DNA of 64,000 nt from Methyloceanibacter caenitepidi (GCF_000828475.1 NZ_AP014648.1:2491400-2555399), one strand, 5' to 3'; counted from the stretch's first letter, positions 19,412-29,165 are shown. Notes: generated from the letters alone by a model not told the origin. Numbers and translations are program-made.

Positions 19412-20143
19412 CTAGAGCTGGGGGGCATCCTCGCCACCCGGTCCACGATAGCCCATGCCCAGCACGTAGACCTCCGAGGAGTCCTGCCGGCTGGCCTTCG
19501 GCTTCACGTGGGCGACCTTGGCGAAGTTCTGGCGCAGCCGGGTCAGCAGGTCGCCGCTCGCCCCGCCCTGCAGCACCTTGGCGAGATAAGCGCCACCCGG
19601 CTTCAGCACATCCTCAGCGATGTCGAGCGCGGCCTCCGCCAACGCGACGACACGCAGATGATCCGTCTGCCGGTGGCCCGTCGATGACGCAGCCATATCC
19701 GACATCACCACGTCGACGCGCGCGCCACCCAGCGTATCGCGGATCGTGTCGCCCGCGCCTGCGTCCGTGACGTCCAGTTGCAGGAAGTCCGCGCCCGGCA
19801 CCGGCTCGATCTCGTTGATATCCGCGGCGACGACCCGGCCCGGCCCTGAGTCCGCCTTCACGCGGGCGACCGCCACCTGGCTCCACCCGCCGGGCGCCGC
19901 GCCGAGGTCGACCACGACCCCGCCCGGCTTGAGCAGATGGTGTTTGTCGTCCATTTCGAGGAGCTTGAAAGCGGCCCGGCTGCGATAGCCCTGACGCTTG
20001 GCCTCTTCCACATACGGGTCGTTCAACTGCCGCTGCAGCCAGCGCGTCGAGGCGAGCTTCCGCCCTTTCGCGGTCTTGACGCGCACGGTCAGGTCGCGCC
20101 GCCCTGCACCGCCTCTTGGTCCGCTTTTCCCGCCTCTCGCCAT
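19412..20143 (-). CDS. rlmE: 23S rRNA (uridine-2'-O)-methyltransferase RlmE (FtsJ/RrmJ)
   Basis: A 243-residue enzyme that 2'-O-methylates the conserved uridine (U2552 in E. coli numbering) of 23S rRNA during 50S maturation. [17 protein letters not shown] carries the first catalytic Lys, [13 protein letters not shown] is the SAM motif, [17 protein letters not shown] the catalytic Asp loop, and YLAKVLQGG the second Lys. The N-terminus is Gly/Arg/Lys-rich, fitting rRNA binding. In related genomes rlmE directly follows ppx; here an MFS gene on the opposite strand separates them. Confidence 0.95.
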   Translation of the reverse strand: MARGGKSGPRGGAGRRDLTVRVKTAKGRKLASTRWLQRQLNDPYVEEAKRQGYRSRAAFKLLEMDDKHHLLKPGGVVVDLGAAPGGWSQVAVARVKADSGPGRVVAADINEIEPVPGADFLQLDVTDAGAGDTIRDTLGGARVDVVMSDMAASSTGHRQTDHLRVVALAEAALDIAEDVLKPGGAYLAKVLQGGASGDLLTRLRQNFAKVAHVKPKASRQDSSEVYVLGMGYRGPGGEDAPQL

Positions 20144-20297
20144 GCCGCCTGCTTTTATTACCGCCTGCTACTACCGCCGCCCGTTTCTATGGCCGCTTGC
20201 CCGTTACGAGCATCCTGCCGGCCCTATCGCCGCACGCTCTTGACCGATTAGGCAGGGGAGCGCATGTCGTGGCCACCACTCTTGTAACACCTGCCTC

Positions 20298-21725
20298 ATG
20301 CCCCGCTACTTCATTACCTTGATCGTCGCGGTCGCACTGTTCATGGAAACCATGGACTCGACCATCATCGCCACGTCGCTGCCCGCGATCGCGGCCGATC
20401 TCGGCGAAGATCCGATTGCGCTGAAGCTGGCGCTCACATCCTATCTGCTGTCGCTTGCTGTCTTTATACCAGTCAGCGGCTGGATGGCCGACCGGTTTGG
20501 CGCCCGAACGATTTTTCGCGCGGCCATAGTCGTCTTCACGGTGGGATCGGCGGCCTGCGGCTTCGCCACGTCGCTGCTGGACTTCATTCTCTTCCGCATT
20601 CTGCAAGGCATGGGCGGTGCCATGATGGTGCCGGTCGGACGGCTGGTGATTCTGCGCTCGGTCCCGAAATCGGAACTGATATCGGCGCTCGCCTGGCTCA
20701 CCGTGCCCGCGCTCATGGGACCGGTGATCGGCCCACCGCTCGGCGGGTTCATCACCACCGTGTTCTCATGGCGCTGGATCTTCTGGATCAACATTCCAGT
20801 CGGGCTGCTCGGCGTTTATCTCGCCACGCGCTTCATCGAAAACTTTCGTGAAGAAGCGGTCCCGCCGCTCGACGTCAAGGGCTTCTTCCTGTCCGGCATA
20901 GGCCTCGCCGGACTTGCCTTCGGCTTCACCATTATCGGTCAGCCCCTGTTTCCGCCCTGGGTCGTGCTTGCCCTGCTCACGGTCGGCGCCGTTTCTTGCG
21001 TGCTCTATGTGCGCCACGCGCTGAATATTCCGGCGCCGCTGCTCGACTTGCGTCTGCTCAAGATCCCAACATTTTTCGCGAACATTGCCGGCGGTTTCTT
21101 GTTCCGGATCGGCGTCGGCGCCACGCCGTTCCTGTTGCCGCTGTACTTCCAGCTCGGCTTCGGCATGACCCCCTTGCAGTCGGGGTTGCTCACGTTCGCG
21201 ATCGCCGTCGGCGCCGTCGCCATGAAGACAACGGCGGCGCCCATCCTGCGCCGGTTCGGATACAGACCCATTCTCGTGTGGAACGCCCTCGTGGCGGCGT
21301 TCTTCATCATGGCGTACGCACTCTTCACGGCGGCGACGCCGCATGCGGTGATCCTCGCCACCCTGCTCGTCGGAGGTTTTTTCCGCTCTCTGGAATTCAC
21401 CGCGATCAACACGATTGCATACGCGGATATCGACGAGCACGAGATGAGCAAGGCGACGAGTTTCGCCAGCGTGTCGCAGCAACTTTCCATGTCCGCCGGT
21501 GTCGCGGTCGGCGCGCTCGTGCTCGAATTCCAACGTGCGGGCCGGGACAGCCACGAGGTCCTGGCCAGCGATTTCACGTTGGCTTTCCTGATCGTCGGCG
21601 CGATCTGCGCGAGCTCCGCACTCGTCTTCATGCGCTTGCCCAAAGACGCGGGCGCAAGCCTCTCGCGCAAGGCGCACCAACTCGGCGAACCGGACAAACA
21701 GGCCGAGTTGGTGCCGGAAGACTAG
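20298..21725 (+). CDS. MFS drug-exporter-like transporter (DHA2/EmrB type)
   Basis: A 475-residue inner-membrane protein with at least 12 predicted helices. The N-terminal FMETMDSTIIATSLPAIAADLG block is typical of the DHA2 drug:H+ antiporters, and GWMADRFGART is the motif A loop between helices 2 and 3. Such proteins export lipophilic drugs or metabolites; substrate cannot be assigned. No adaptor (EmrA) or TetR/MarR regulator lies beside it. It sits between rlmE and ppx on the opposite strand, and its TAG stop shares CTAG with the ppx stop. Confidence 0.9.
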   Translation: MPRYFITLIVAVALFMETMDSTIIATSLPAIAADLGEDPIALKLALTSYLLSLAVFIPVSGWMADRFGARTIFRAAIVVFTVGSAACGFATSLLDFILFRILQGMGGAMMVPVGRLVILRSVPKSELISALAWLTVPALMGPVIGPPLGGFITTVFSWRWIFWINIPVGLLGVYLATRFIENFREEAVPPLDVKGFFLSGIGLAGLAFGFTIIGQPLFPPWVVLALLTVGAVSCVLYVRHALNIPAPLLDLRLLKIPTFFANIAGGFLFRIGVGATPFLLPLYFQLGFGMTPLQSGLLTFAIAVGAVAMKTTAAPILRRFGYRPILVWNALVAAFFIMAYALFTAATPHAVILATLLVGGFFRSLEFTAINTIAYADIDEHEMSKATSFASVSQQLSMSAGVAVGALVLEFQRAGRDSHEVLASDFTLAFLIVGAICASSALVFMRLPKDAGASLSRKAHQLGEPDKQAELVPED

Positions 21726-23065
21726 TTGTTCCGTGTTGGGGCTTTGCTGTTGGCAAGCTTTGCCCGCCGTCGCCCCTTCCGGCGGCGCCGGCGAGGCGTC
21801 TTGCGGTCATGCCCATCCTCGGCCATGAGCGTCGTGAGAATGCCTTCGCGCAATCCCCTGTCGGCCACGCGCAACCGCTGACAGGGCCAGGTGCGAAGCA
21901 AGGCTTCGAGAATCGCACAGCCGGCCAAGACAAGATCGGCCCGCTCGTGACCGATACAGGGCTGCGCGATGCGCTCCGCATAGCTCATGGCGATCAGATC
22001 GCCCGACACCCGCCGGACATCGGTGGCCTTGAGCCAGCATCCATCAACGCGCGACCGGTCGTAGCGGGGCAGCCCGAGGTGGATGCCGGAGATCGTGGTC
22101 ACCGTGCCGGACGTGCCGAGGAAATGCGCACGATCGTGCGCGACCCGTTCCCCGAACCGGTACTGGGACTCGAACCCGGCCAGCGCGCTCGCCACGTCTT
22201 CCACCATGGCTTCGTAGCTTTCGGCCGTCACATCGTGGCCGCCATGGCGCTCGGCGAGGTTCACGACGCCGAGCGGCAATGAGGTCCAGGCCGCTATCGC
22301 GTCTTGGATGGCCGCGCGGCTCTGTACCGATTGCTTCCAATCTTGTCCAAGCTTGCGGAGATCGAGCCAGATGAGCTCCGAACTGCCGCCGCCGATATCG
22401 AACACGAGGGCCCAGTCGCATGCGCTGTCAAGTAGGGACGCACATCCCGACACGGCGAGCTTCGCCTCCGTCTCGCGCCCGACGATCTCCAGCGCGAGCC
22501 CCGTCTCGTTCTCGACACGGTCGATGAAGGAGGCCCCGTTGGTGGCGATCCGGCAGGCTTCGGTGGCGATCAGCCGCGAGCGTGTGACGCCACGGCGGCG
22601 CATCTTGTCTGCACAGATGCGCAAGGCGGCGATGGTGCGTTTTTGCGCGCTCTCCGCGAGTTCGCCCGTGGCCTGAACGCCCTCACCCAAACGGATGATC
22701 CGCGAGAACGCATCGACCACCACGAAACCCCGCCGCGACGGCTTCGCGACGAGCAACCGGCAGTTATTCGTTCCGAGATCGAGAGCGCCGTAAACGGTCT
22801 GGCAGAGACGTGCGGCGCCGCGCGCGTTGCGCACGCCACCACCCACATCGCTGGCTGCCCCGGCAGGGCTTGCCACTGGACCGCCCGCAGGCGCGGGCGT
22901 CCCTGGCGCCGCGGCGCTGACAGCACCGCTCTCGCCGGCATCGCTCCGTATGGCAGCGGCGCAAGGCAGCGCGCCGGCGTCAGGCGAAGCATCGGGATTT
23001 CGCGCCAGATCCTCGCGGCGCGGATTCCCGGCAGCCGTGCGGGCAATTCCGCTCGGCCCAGTCAC
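21722..23065 (-). CDS. Ppx/GppA family phosphatase (exopolyphosphatase or pppGpp phosphohydrolase)
   Basis: From a GTG at 23065 with GAGAGG eight bases upstream the product is 447 residues; a start at 23203 would add 46 residues of non-family sequence. A long Ala/Pro/Gly-rich leader (about 1-88) precedes the actin-like ATPase fold: YGALDLGTNNCRLLVA (phosphate 1), LIATEACRIATN and VFDIGGGSSELIW (phosphate 2). The C-terminus is Arg/Lys-rich (KTPRRRRRKGRRRAK), unusual and possibly polyanion- or RNA-binding. It hydrolyses polyphosphate and/or pppGpp; the two cannot be separated by eye. The HD domain of long Ppx enzymes is absent. Confidence 0.9.
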   Translation of the reverse strand: MTGPSGIARTAAGNPRREDLARNPDASPDAGALPCAAAIRSDAGESGAVSAAAPGTPAPAGGPVASPAGAASDVGGGVRNARGAARLCQTVYGALDLGTNNCRLLVAKPSRRGFVVVDAFSRIIRLGEGVQATGELAESAQKRTIAALRICADKMRRRGVTRSRLIATEACRIATNGASFIDRVENETGLALEIVGRETEAKLAVSGCASLLDSACDWALVFDIGGGSSELIWLDLRKLGQDWKQSVQSRAAIQDAIAAWTSLPLGVVNLAERHGGHDVTAESYEAMVEDVASALAGFESQYRFGERVAHDRAHFLGTSGTVTTISGIHLGLPRYDRSRVDGCWLKATDVRRVSGDLIAMSYAERIAQPCIGHERADLVLAGCAILEALLRTWPCQRLRVADRGLREGILTTLMAEDGHDRKTPRRRRRKGRRRAKLANSKAPTRNN

Positions 23066-23218
23066 AATTTCAACCTCTCGAGCCTGCCGGAGGGCGCTTC
23101 CTCGCCCGTTCCCGGCGGCCACAGTATTGGTCCTATGAGACCAATCTACCAATCTGTTCAGGCAGGTAAAGCCCGCAGCCGGAGTTGGCGGAAACGCGGG
23201 CACTTCGGCAGTGTGTGG

Positions 23219-24109
23219 CTACTTCTGGGAAGACTCGACGACGGTTTTGGAATCGGCCTCCACATGCCAGCGGCCCGGATGAATGGGCTGATCCCACCGC
23301 TCCGGCAACTTCGCGAGATAGTCTTCGCGGGGAATGTCCCTGAAACCGGCGCGCTCCGTCGCGGACGTGAGCCACTTGTTGTCCATGAGGACGAATCCCC
23401 ACTTCGCCAGATGCCAGGCCAGCACCGCGAAGCCGATCTTGGAGGCATTCGATTCCCGGAAGAACTGAGACTCGATCACGAAGACGCGGCCCACGGCCAC
23501 GCCGTAGCCGCCGCCCGCAAGTTCGCCATCACTGTTCCAAACCTCGAAGGAATGCACATGACCTTCGTCGAACAGCTTGGCATAGGCCGCCATGATACGC
23601 GGCGTGATCCAAGTAAGACTGAGCCAGCCGCGACGGGGCTCGGCGCAGGCTGCAATCACACCCTCGAAATCAGTATCGAAAGTGATCCGGTACCGGTTCT
23701 TCCGCATGATGCCGCGCAACCTGCTGGAAATATGAAAGTCGCGCGGCCGCACCACGGCCCGCTCCGCCGGGCACATCCATTTCGGCGGCGGCAGGTGCCC
23801 ATGGGGAAAGAGCCCACGGGCGTAGGCCTCCATCAGCACGTCGGGCGAGAGATCTGTCGCGAGCCCGACGATCTCTGCGTCGTCAGAGAGCGTATCTGTC
23901 GCCGGCAAGTTTCGGCTCGGCTGAAACGGGTGATTGAGACTGACGCGGGCAATCGGCACAAGGTTGGCGATCCGCTTCGGCCGCAAAACCCACACGATGC
24001 CGAGCACCCAGCGGCGGAGTGCCGCCGTGGGCGTCTCCCGGAACAGCGCGGCACGGCGCGATGCCACGGACGGCTCCACTGAACGCGTCGATCGTTCGTT
24101 CAAGTCCAT
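23219..24109 (-). CDS. leucyl/phenylalanyl-tRNA--protein transferase family protein, divergent
   Basis: A 296-residue member of the Aat GNAT-like family, which adds Leu/Phe from tRNA to N-terminal Lys/Arg for the N-end rule. Family blocks are seen: AYARGLFPHG, FHISSRLRGIMRK, TWITPRIMAAYAKL, SFEVWNSDGELAGGGYG and ESQFFRESNASKIGF. It departs from standard Aat in having a basic N-terminal extension of about 80 residues, WMCP in place of WWSP, and MDNKWLTSATERAGF in place of the usual D-C-Q-x-x-T-x-H-x-x-S-L-G block. Such changes near the acceptor site suggest a paralogue with altered donor or substrate. RBS GAGGGAT precedes the ATG at 24109. Confidence 0.78.
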   Translation of the reverse strand: MDLNERSTRSVEPSVASRRAALFRETPTAALRRWVLGIVWVLRPKRIANLVPIARVSLNHPFQPSRNLPATDTLSDDAEIVGLATDLSPDVLMEAYARGLFPHGHLPPPKWMCPAERAVVRPRDFHISSRLRGIMRKNRYRITFDTDFEGVIAACAEPRRGWLSLTWITPRIMAAYAKLFDEGHVHSFEVWNSDGELAGGGYGVAVGRVFVIESQFFRESNASKIGFAVLAWHLAKWGFVLMDNKWLTSATERAGFRDIPREDYLAKLPERWDQPIHPGRWHVEADSKTVVESSQK

Positions 24110-24206
24110 ATCCCTCGAGGCCGTCTCAAACGGTTTCGCTCAAACGACCTTAGCAGGGCGTCGCGTCCCAACCTGTCAGTCTGCAGATCAGGCTTAATCT
24201 TGGATG

Positions 24207-24821
24207 CTAGCCCGCCTGCCGCCTGGCCTGACGCCGGCGGTCCCAGAGCTTTTCGCTCAGCGCAGCATGGACGCGCTGCGCCGCCGGTATGTCATCGAGT
24301 TCCCGGGTGAATGCGGCATATTCCACGCGCGCTTCTTCCGGACCGCCACCGTGGACGAGCGTGTTGCGAAACTCGAGGAGCCGGCGCCAGCCGCGGGAGT
24401 CGCCGCCACGCTCGGGCGCTGGCACGCCCGCTACCAGCAAATGCCGCATGACCGTCTGCGCCGCCCCCTCCTCGCCTTGACCGTCCTTGACCAGGAGGTC
24501 GATCACGGCCGCCGATCTGGCAAGCAGGGCATTGCTCGGCGGGGCCTTTCGGCGCCGGTCGCGCTGACGCTCGGCAAGCCTACCCTCGGACGGCGCCGGT
24601 GCCGGCGCTGCCGCGGTCGGGGATGCCGCGATGAGCGTTTCGAGGTCCGCCAGCGGCTTGAGATCGTCGGCCGGCACGCCGTCCGCCGCCAGTTCCGCCA
24701 TCACGGCCTGCAGGCATTTCAGCCCCAGCACGGCCTTGTCGGTGGCGCTGTCGGCATAGACCTGCCGTAGCGCCCGAAGCGCCGCGGAGATACGATTTGC
24801 CGATGGTGAGACCTCATTCAT
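24207..24821 (-). CDS. hypothetical helical protein
   Basis: A 204-residue cytosolic protein from the ATG at 24821. An N-terminal helical segment (1-70, ALRALRQVYADSATDKAVLG) is joined by an Ala/Pro-rich linker (about 71-85) to a basic second helical domain containing AAQTVMRHLLVAG and LEFRNTLVHGGG. The RN-x-LVHGG string resembles the conserved R-N-x-x-x-H element of HEPN and related helical RNase-like domains, but the rest is too weak to assign. No signal or membrane helix. The upstream region to the tRNA is empty and the next gene downstream is the Aat-like one. Function unknown. Confidence 0.62.
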   Translation of the reverse strand: MNEVSPSANRISAALRALRQVYADSATDKAVLGLKCLQAVMAELAADGVPADDLKPLADLETLIAASPTAAAPAPAPSEGRLAERQRDRRRKAPPSNALLARSAAVIDLLVKDGQGEEGAAQTVMRHLLVAGVPAPERGGDSRGWRRLLEFRNTLVHGGGPEEARVEYAAFTRELDDIPAAQRVHAALSEKLWDRRRQARRQAG

Positions 24822-25042
24822 GGCCGGGAGGATAGAGTGAGTTTCTGGACAATGTGTTACTGGAACCCCTGTCGGGTCCTCGGGCGTGCACCATCCCAGA
24901 ACCGGGCAAAAACCCGGTCGATGAGGACTTTGCCGCACAGACGGGCTTGCCAAGCGCCCTCCCCAGCGACTAGAAGAAACGCCCAATTCCGTGCTTCGGA
25001 TCGCGATCCGGCCCCAAAACGGGCCGGCACCGCCAAGCTTGG

Positions 25043-25116
25043 TGGGAGATCGTCTAATGGTAGGACAGCGGACTCTGACTCCGTCAATCTAGGTTCGAAT
25101 CCTAGTCTCCCAGCCA
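25043..25116 (+). tRNA. tRNA-Gln (anticodon CTG)
   Basis: The cloverleaf is clear: acceptor TGGGAGA (25043-25049) pairs with TCTCCCA (25106-25112), discriminator G at 25113 and an encoded CCA at 25114-25116. The anticodon loop reads CTCTGAC with CTG in the middle, and the T arm contains GGTTCGAATCC. Confidence 0.95.
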
Positions 25117-25353
25117 CTTCTTCACTCTTCAGCAGCTTTCCAGCCGTTCCACCGCTTTAACCGTGGTTTGACGTGGCGGGTTGCCCCTGCGCGCATTCGC
25201 GCGTTGGCCCCCGCGGTCATGTCCGGTATCCAGCACCTGCGTCGCCGTGCCCTGGCGCTTGTCGGGGTCTTTCGCCGACCGCCAATCTTCCTGACCATCG
25301 TCTAGCTGCCGCATGCCCCGTCCGAATGGCCGAAGCGACGGCCTTATCTCGGG

Positions 25354-26844
25354 GTGAGCATGAACGCACTTTACGCCTATCGCGACCAATGGACCGGCAA
25401 CGTCCGCGGCGACATTCTCGCCGGGCTCGTCGTGGCGCTGGCGCTAATCCCCGAGGCCATCGCCTTCTCGATCATCGCGGGCGTCGACCCGAAAGTCGGC
25501 CTTTACGCGTCATTCTCCATCGCCGTCATCGTCGCGATCACGGGCGGCCGGCCGGCCATGATCTCCGCCGCGACGGCGGCGACGGCCGTGGTGATGGTCA
25601 CGCTGGTGAAGGAGCACGGGCTGCAATATCTGCTGGCCGCGACTGTGCTGGCGGGCATCATTCAGATCGGCGCCGGCTTCGCCAAGCTCGGTCATCTCAT
25701 GCGCTTCGTCTCGCGGTCGGTGATCACCGGGTTCGTCAACGCGCTGGCGATCCTGATCTTTCTCGCGCAGCTTCCCGAACTCACGAACGTGACCTGGGTG
25801 ACCTATGCCATGGTCGCGGCAGGGCTCGCGATCATCTACCTGTTCCCCATGCTCACCACAGCGATCCCCTCGCCGCTTGTGACGATCATTGTACTGTCAG
25901 CCGTCTCCATGGCGCTGGATCTCGACGTGCGCACGGTTTCCGACATGGGAGCCTTGCCTGACACGCTGCCCGTGTTTCTGATCCCCGACATTCCGCTCAC
26001 GCTGGAAACCCTGCAGATCATCCTGCCCTACTCGCTTGCCATAGCCGCGGTCGGCCTGCTCGAGAGCCTGATGACCCAGACCATCATCGATGATCTGACC
26101 GACACGCCCAGCGACCGCAATCAGGAATGTATCGGCCAGGGCATCGCCAACACCTGCACCGGCTTCATCGGCGGCATGGCGGGCTGCGCTATGATCGGAC
26201 AGTCGATGATCAACGTGAAGTCCGGCGGCCGGGGACGGCTTTCGACCTTCACCGCTGGCGCGATGCTCCTGTTCCTCATCGTCGTGCTCGGCGACATCGT
26301 CGGGCAGATCCCGATGCCGGCCCTGGTCGCCATCATGATCATGGTCTCGATCGGCACCTTCTCATGGTCGTCGATCAAGAACTTACGCGAACATCCCCGC
26401 TCGTCGTCGATCGTGATGCTCGCGACCGTGGTGGCGACCGTCTACACGCACAATCTCGCCATTGGCGTCCTGACGGGCGTATTGCTGTCCGGCATTTTCT
26501 TCGCGGGCAAGATCGCCCAGCTCTTCCGCGTCACGTCGGAAATCTCGCCCGACGGCAGAGAGCGGACCTATGTTATCGAAGGACAGCTGTTCTTCGCCTC
26601 GGCGGAGGAGTTCATGGCCGCATTCGATTTCAAGGAGGCGCTGGAGCGCGTCATCATCGACGTGAGCCGCGCTCATATCTGGGACGTCTCGTCCGTCGCG
26701 GCACTCGACATGGCGGTGTTGAAGTTTCGCCGCGAAGGCGCCGAGGTGGAAATCGTCGGTATGAACAAAGCCTCCGAGACGATCGTCGACAGCCTGGCGG
26801 TGCACGACAAGCCGGGCGCGATGGACAGGCTGATGGAGCATTAG
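25354..26844 (+). CDS. SulP family inorganic anion transporter with STAS domain
   Basis: A 496-residue protein from the GTG at 25354; an ATG two codons later is equally likely. The transmembrane part (about 15-400) begins with the SulP signature [20 protein letters not shown] and contains repeated hydrophobic helices. A cytosolic STAS domain (about 400-490, [20 protein letters not shown]) closes the protein. SulP members move sulfate, bicarbonate, chloride or organic acids; this shorter bacterial branch includes sodium-bicarbonate carriers, but the substrate is not decided by sequence. A universal stress protein gene starts nine bases after its stop and is surely co-transcribed. Confidence 0.93.
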   Translation: MSMNALYAYRDQWTGNVRGDILAGLVVALALIPEAIAFSIIAGVDPKVGLYASFSIAVIVAITGGRPAMISAATAATAVVMVTLVKEHGLQYLLAATVLAGIIQIGAGFAKLGHLMRFVSRSVITGFVNALAILIFLAQLPELTNVTWVTYAMVAAGLAIIYLFPMLTTAIPSPLVTIIVLSAVSMALDLDVRTVSDMGALPDTLPVFLIPDIPLTLETLQIILPYSLAIAAVGLLESLMTQTIIDDLTDTPSDRNQECIGQGIANTCTGFIGGMAGCAMIGQSMINVKSGGRGRLSTFTAGAMLLFLIVVLGDIVGQIPMPALVAIMIMVSIGTFSWSSIKNLREHPRSSSIVMLATVVATVYTHNLAIGVLTGVLLSGIFFAGKIAQLFRVTSEISPDGRERTYVIEGQLFFASAEEFMAAFDFKEALERVIIDVSRAHIWDVSSVAALDMAVLKFRREGAEVEIVGMNKASETIVDSLAVHDKPGAMDRLMEH

Positions 26845-26853
26845 GGGGAGTTC

Positions 26854-27711
26854 ATGTCCGCAATCCTGATGACGCTGGTCGACGGATCGGCCTATTCCGA
26901 GAGCCTGTGCCGCTATGCGGCCTGGATCGCGTCGCGCACGGGCGCGCAGGTGCAGCTCTACCATGTGCTCGACCCGCGCCATGCGCTCGGCAAGCGCGAT
27001 CTCTCTGGCTCCATCGCGCTCGGCGCCCGTACGGACCTTCTGGAAAAGCTCAGCGCGCTCGACGAACAGCACGGCAAGCTGGCCCAGGCGCAAGGCCGAG
27101 CCATCCTCGACGACGCCAAGGCGCTGATCGAGGCGCAAGGAGTCACCGACGTCGTCACGCGCCTGCGCTATGACGACATCGTCGCAACCGTCACGGCCAA
27201 GGAAAGAGACGCCGACATGATTTTGATCGGCAAGCGCGGCGAGGCCGCAGGCCTGGACAATCCGCACCTTGGCTCCAACTTCGAGCGGATCGTCCGCGCC
27301 TGCGACAAGCCGGTCTTTGTGGCCAACAGATCGTTTCGCGCGGTGAGCCGTATCCTGATTGCCTATGACGGCGGTGCGTCATCGATGAAGGCGGTGGAGT
27401 ATGTCGCCCGCGACCCGCTCTTTACGGGGCTCGACGTCGTCGTCGCGACTGTCGGCGGAGAGAGCAGCGACGCGCGGCACACCGATCTCGACGAGGCCGG
27501 CGCCACGCTGACCGCCTACGGTCACAAGGCTGAGACGCGCGTTCTGCAGGGTCAACCCAGCACGGCGCTGGGCGAATTCGTCGAACGCGACGGAATCGAT
27601 CTCCTGGTGATGGGCGCCTACGGCCACTCGCGCATCCGGACCCTGGTGATCGGCTCAACCACCACCGAAATGATCCGAACCTGCAAAGTGCCGGTCGTGC
27701 TGATGCGCTGA
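26854..27711 (+). CDS. universal stress protein, tandem UspA domains
   Basis: A 285-residue protein with two UspA folds. The second domain has the ATP-binding-type signature MGAYGHSRIRTLVIGSTT near the C-terminus; the first has a related IGKRGEAAGLDNPHLGSN segment. ILMTLVDGSAY and ILIAYDGGASS are the two strand-1 starts. Tandem Usp proteins often sense ATP or AMP and partner with membrane proteins. The nine-base gap after the SulP transporter suggests it regulates or responds with that carrier, as inference. Confidence 0.92.
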   Translation: MSAILMTLVDGSAYSESLCRYAAWIASRTGAQVQLYHVLDPRHALGKRDLSGSIALGARTDLLEKLSALDEQHGKLAQAQGRAILDDAKALIEAQGVTDVVTRLRYDDIVATVTAKERDADMILIGKRGEAAGLDNPHLGSNFERIVRACDKPVFVANRSFRAVSRILIAYDGGASSMKAVEYVARDPLFTGLDVVVATVGGESSDARHTDLDEAGATLTAYGHKAETRVLQGQPSTALGEFVERDGIDLLVMGAYGHSRIRTLVIGSTTTEMIRTCKVPVVLMR

Positions 27712-27722
27712 GTGGTGAAGCC

Positions 27723-29165
27723 CTACAGCAGCGGCACCGTATAGTTCACGATGGTACGGAACTGGGTGAGATCGTCGCTCGGTAAAGCGTCATCGAAGAC
27801 CGTCCAGTCGATATATTCGACCTCGACGCGCAGGCCCTGTAGGGCCCCACGCGGCGGCTCGTAGACGAAGCGCAGATCGAGTTCCTGCTGGTTGGAAAAG
27901 TCGCCATTGGTAACAGGATTCTCGATCCCCCACCCCTTGCCGAAGGCGGCCTTGAATTTGACGCCCTCCAAGCCGAGCCGCGCGAAATCATAGGACAAGG
28001 ACAGGAGATAGGCGTCGACGCCAGCCTGCCGGAAATTGGTTACCAGCATCGCGGTGTAGGAGGGACTGTAGCCAAAGGGCTTCTGAACATCCGCTTCGTT
28101 TCCCACCGTTGACACCGCGCCTTCGAAGACCACGCCCCGGTAGCTTGCGACGAAACGCGCCGAGGCCTCATAGGTCTCGTAAGGCGCCCCGGCGATCATG
28201 GAGGCGCCTACCGTGCGCTGATCCAGGATGTTCGCGCCGACGCGCAATTGCGGCCCGCGCCCACCGTTGCCCTCGCCGAACGGCAAGAGATAGTCGATCT
28301 CCCCATAGGCCGTGTTGAGCGTATCCTCGATCCAATAGTTGGAGCCGCCGATGTTGAAACCATTCTTGTGATAGCTCGCACCGGTGATGAGCATTCCCTC
28401 GTCCTGCGGGACGCCAAGGCCTTCGCTGAACGAGATGAAGCTCGCCTTGTTCCGCGGCTTGTAGTCGGTGAGATAGGAGACGATGTAGTCGACGGTCTGA
28501 TCCGGGCCCTGGTCGTCCGGCACCCACACGATGCCTTCGAAGGTAATCGGGATCATCCGCGAGTCGTAAGGATTGACGTAAGGCGTGCGCACGAGCTGGC
28601 GGCCGACGGTCACCTGCTGGCCGGCAAACCGGATGCGGCCGTTGAGTTGACCCAACGTCGTGATCTGATCCCCATCCCAACTCAGATTGAGTGACTGCCC
28701 CGCATCCGCATTCGCGTATAGCGGCTGCGTTGTGTAAAGGACGCTTCGCAGCTGGAAGACGTCGGCGAGGTAGCCGGACTCGAAGGAGATCGACCCGCCC
28801 GTCGTGAAGGCCTCCGGTGTGTCGTACCCGAAGTCGTCCTCGTCGAACCAATAGGTCCGGCTGTCGAGCTGCAGAGAGCTGTCGCGGATAAACGTCGGCA
28901 GGTCGGGCCACCGTGTCTGCCGCGCCGCTTCGAGACTCAAGGCTCGGGTGTCAACCATCGGCGCAGGCCCCCGCAAATCGTCCCTCGGGTGCAGAGGCAC
29001 CGTGAAGCCCTCGCGAATGGGGCTCAGGGCCTCGCCTGCAGTTGACGGGATGGGATAGTCGAGTGCCTCTTGCGCCAGGGCGAGCAGCGGCGCCGCGCAA
29101 ACCAAAACAGCCGATACGACGAAGGCAAGACATCGGATTGCCCGCCCTGGCCCATGCCGCCTCAC
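27723..29165 (-). CDS. OprD family outer-membrane porin-like protein
   Basis: From a GTG at 29165 (AGAGGG about 8 bases upstream) the product is 480 residues with a Sec signal ending in ALA before QEALDYP. The rest is a beta-barrel pattern of alternating aromatic and hydrophobic strands with periplasmic turns, closing with a C-terminal TVPLL strand. FIRDSSLQLDSRTYWFD, a GRQLVRTPYVN loop and SRMIPITFEG are recognisable OprD blocks. OprD proteins allow small substrates such as amino acids or carboxylates across the outer membrane. Substrate unknown. It is convergent with the Usp gene. Confidence 0.85.
   Translation of the reverse strand: MRRHGPGRAIRCLAFVVSAVLVCAAPLLALAQEALDYPIPSTAGEALSPIREGFTVPLHPRDDLRGPAPMVDTRALSLEAARQTRWPDLPTFIRDSSLQLDSRTYWFDEDDFGYDTPEAFTTGGSISFESGYLADVFQLRSVLYTTQPLYANADAGQSLNLSWDGDQITTLGQLNGRIRFAGQQVTVGRQLVRTPYVNPYDSRMIPITFEGIVWVPDDQGPDQTVDYIVSYLTDYKPRNKASFISFSEGLGVPQDEGMLITGASYHKNGFNIGGSNYWIEDTLNTAYGEIDYLLPFGEGNGGRGPQLRVGANILDQRTVGASMIAGAPYETYEASARFVASYRGVVFEGAVSTVGNEADVQKPFGYSPSYTAMLVTNFRQAGVDAYLLSLSYDFARLGLEGVKFKAAFGKGWGIENPVTNGDFSNQQELDLRFVYEPPRGALQGLRVEVEYIDWTVFDDALPSDDLTQFRTIVNYTVPLL

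Noticed and set aside
25129..25314. A 61-codon minus-strand frame between tRNA-Gln and the SulP gene
   Set aside because: The composition is protein-like, but the ribosome-binding site is weak, third-position GC is low for this genome and no partner gene exists.
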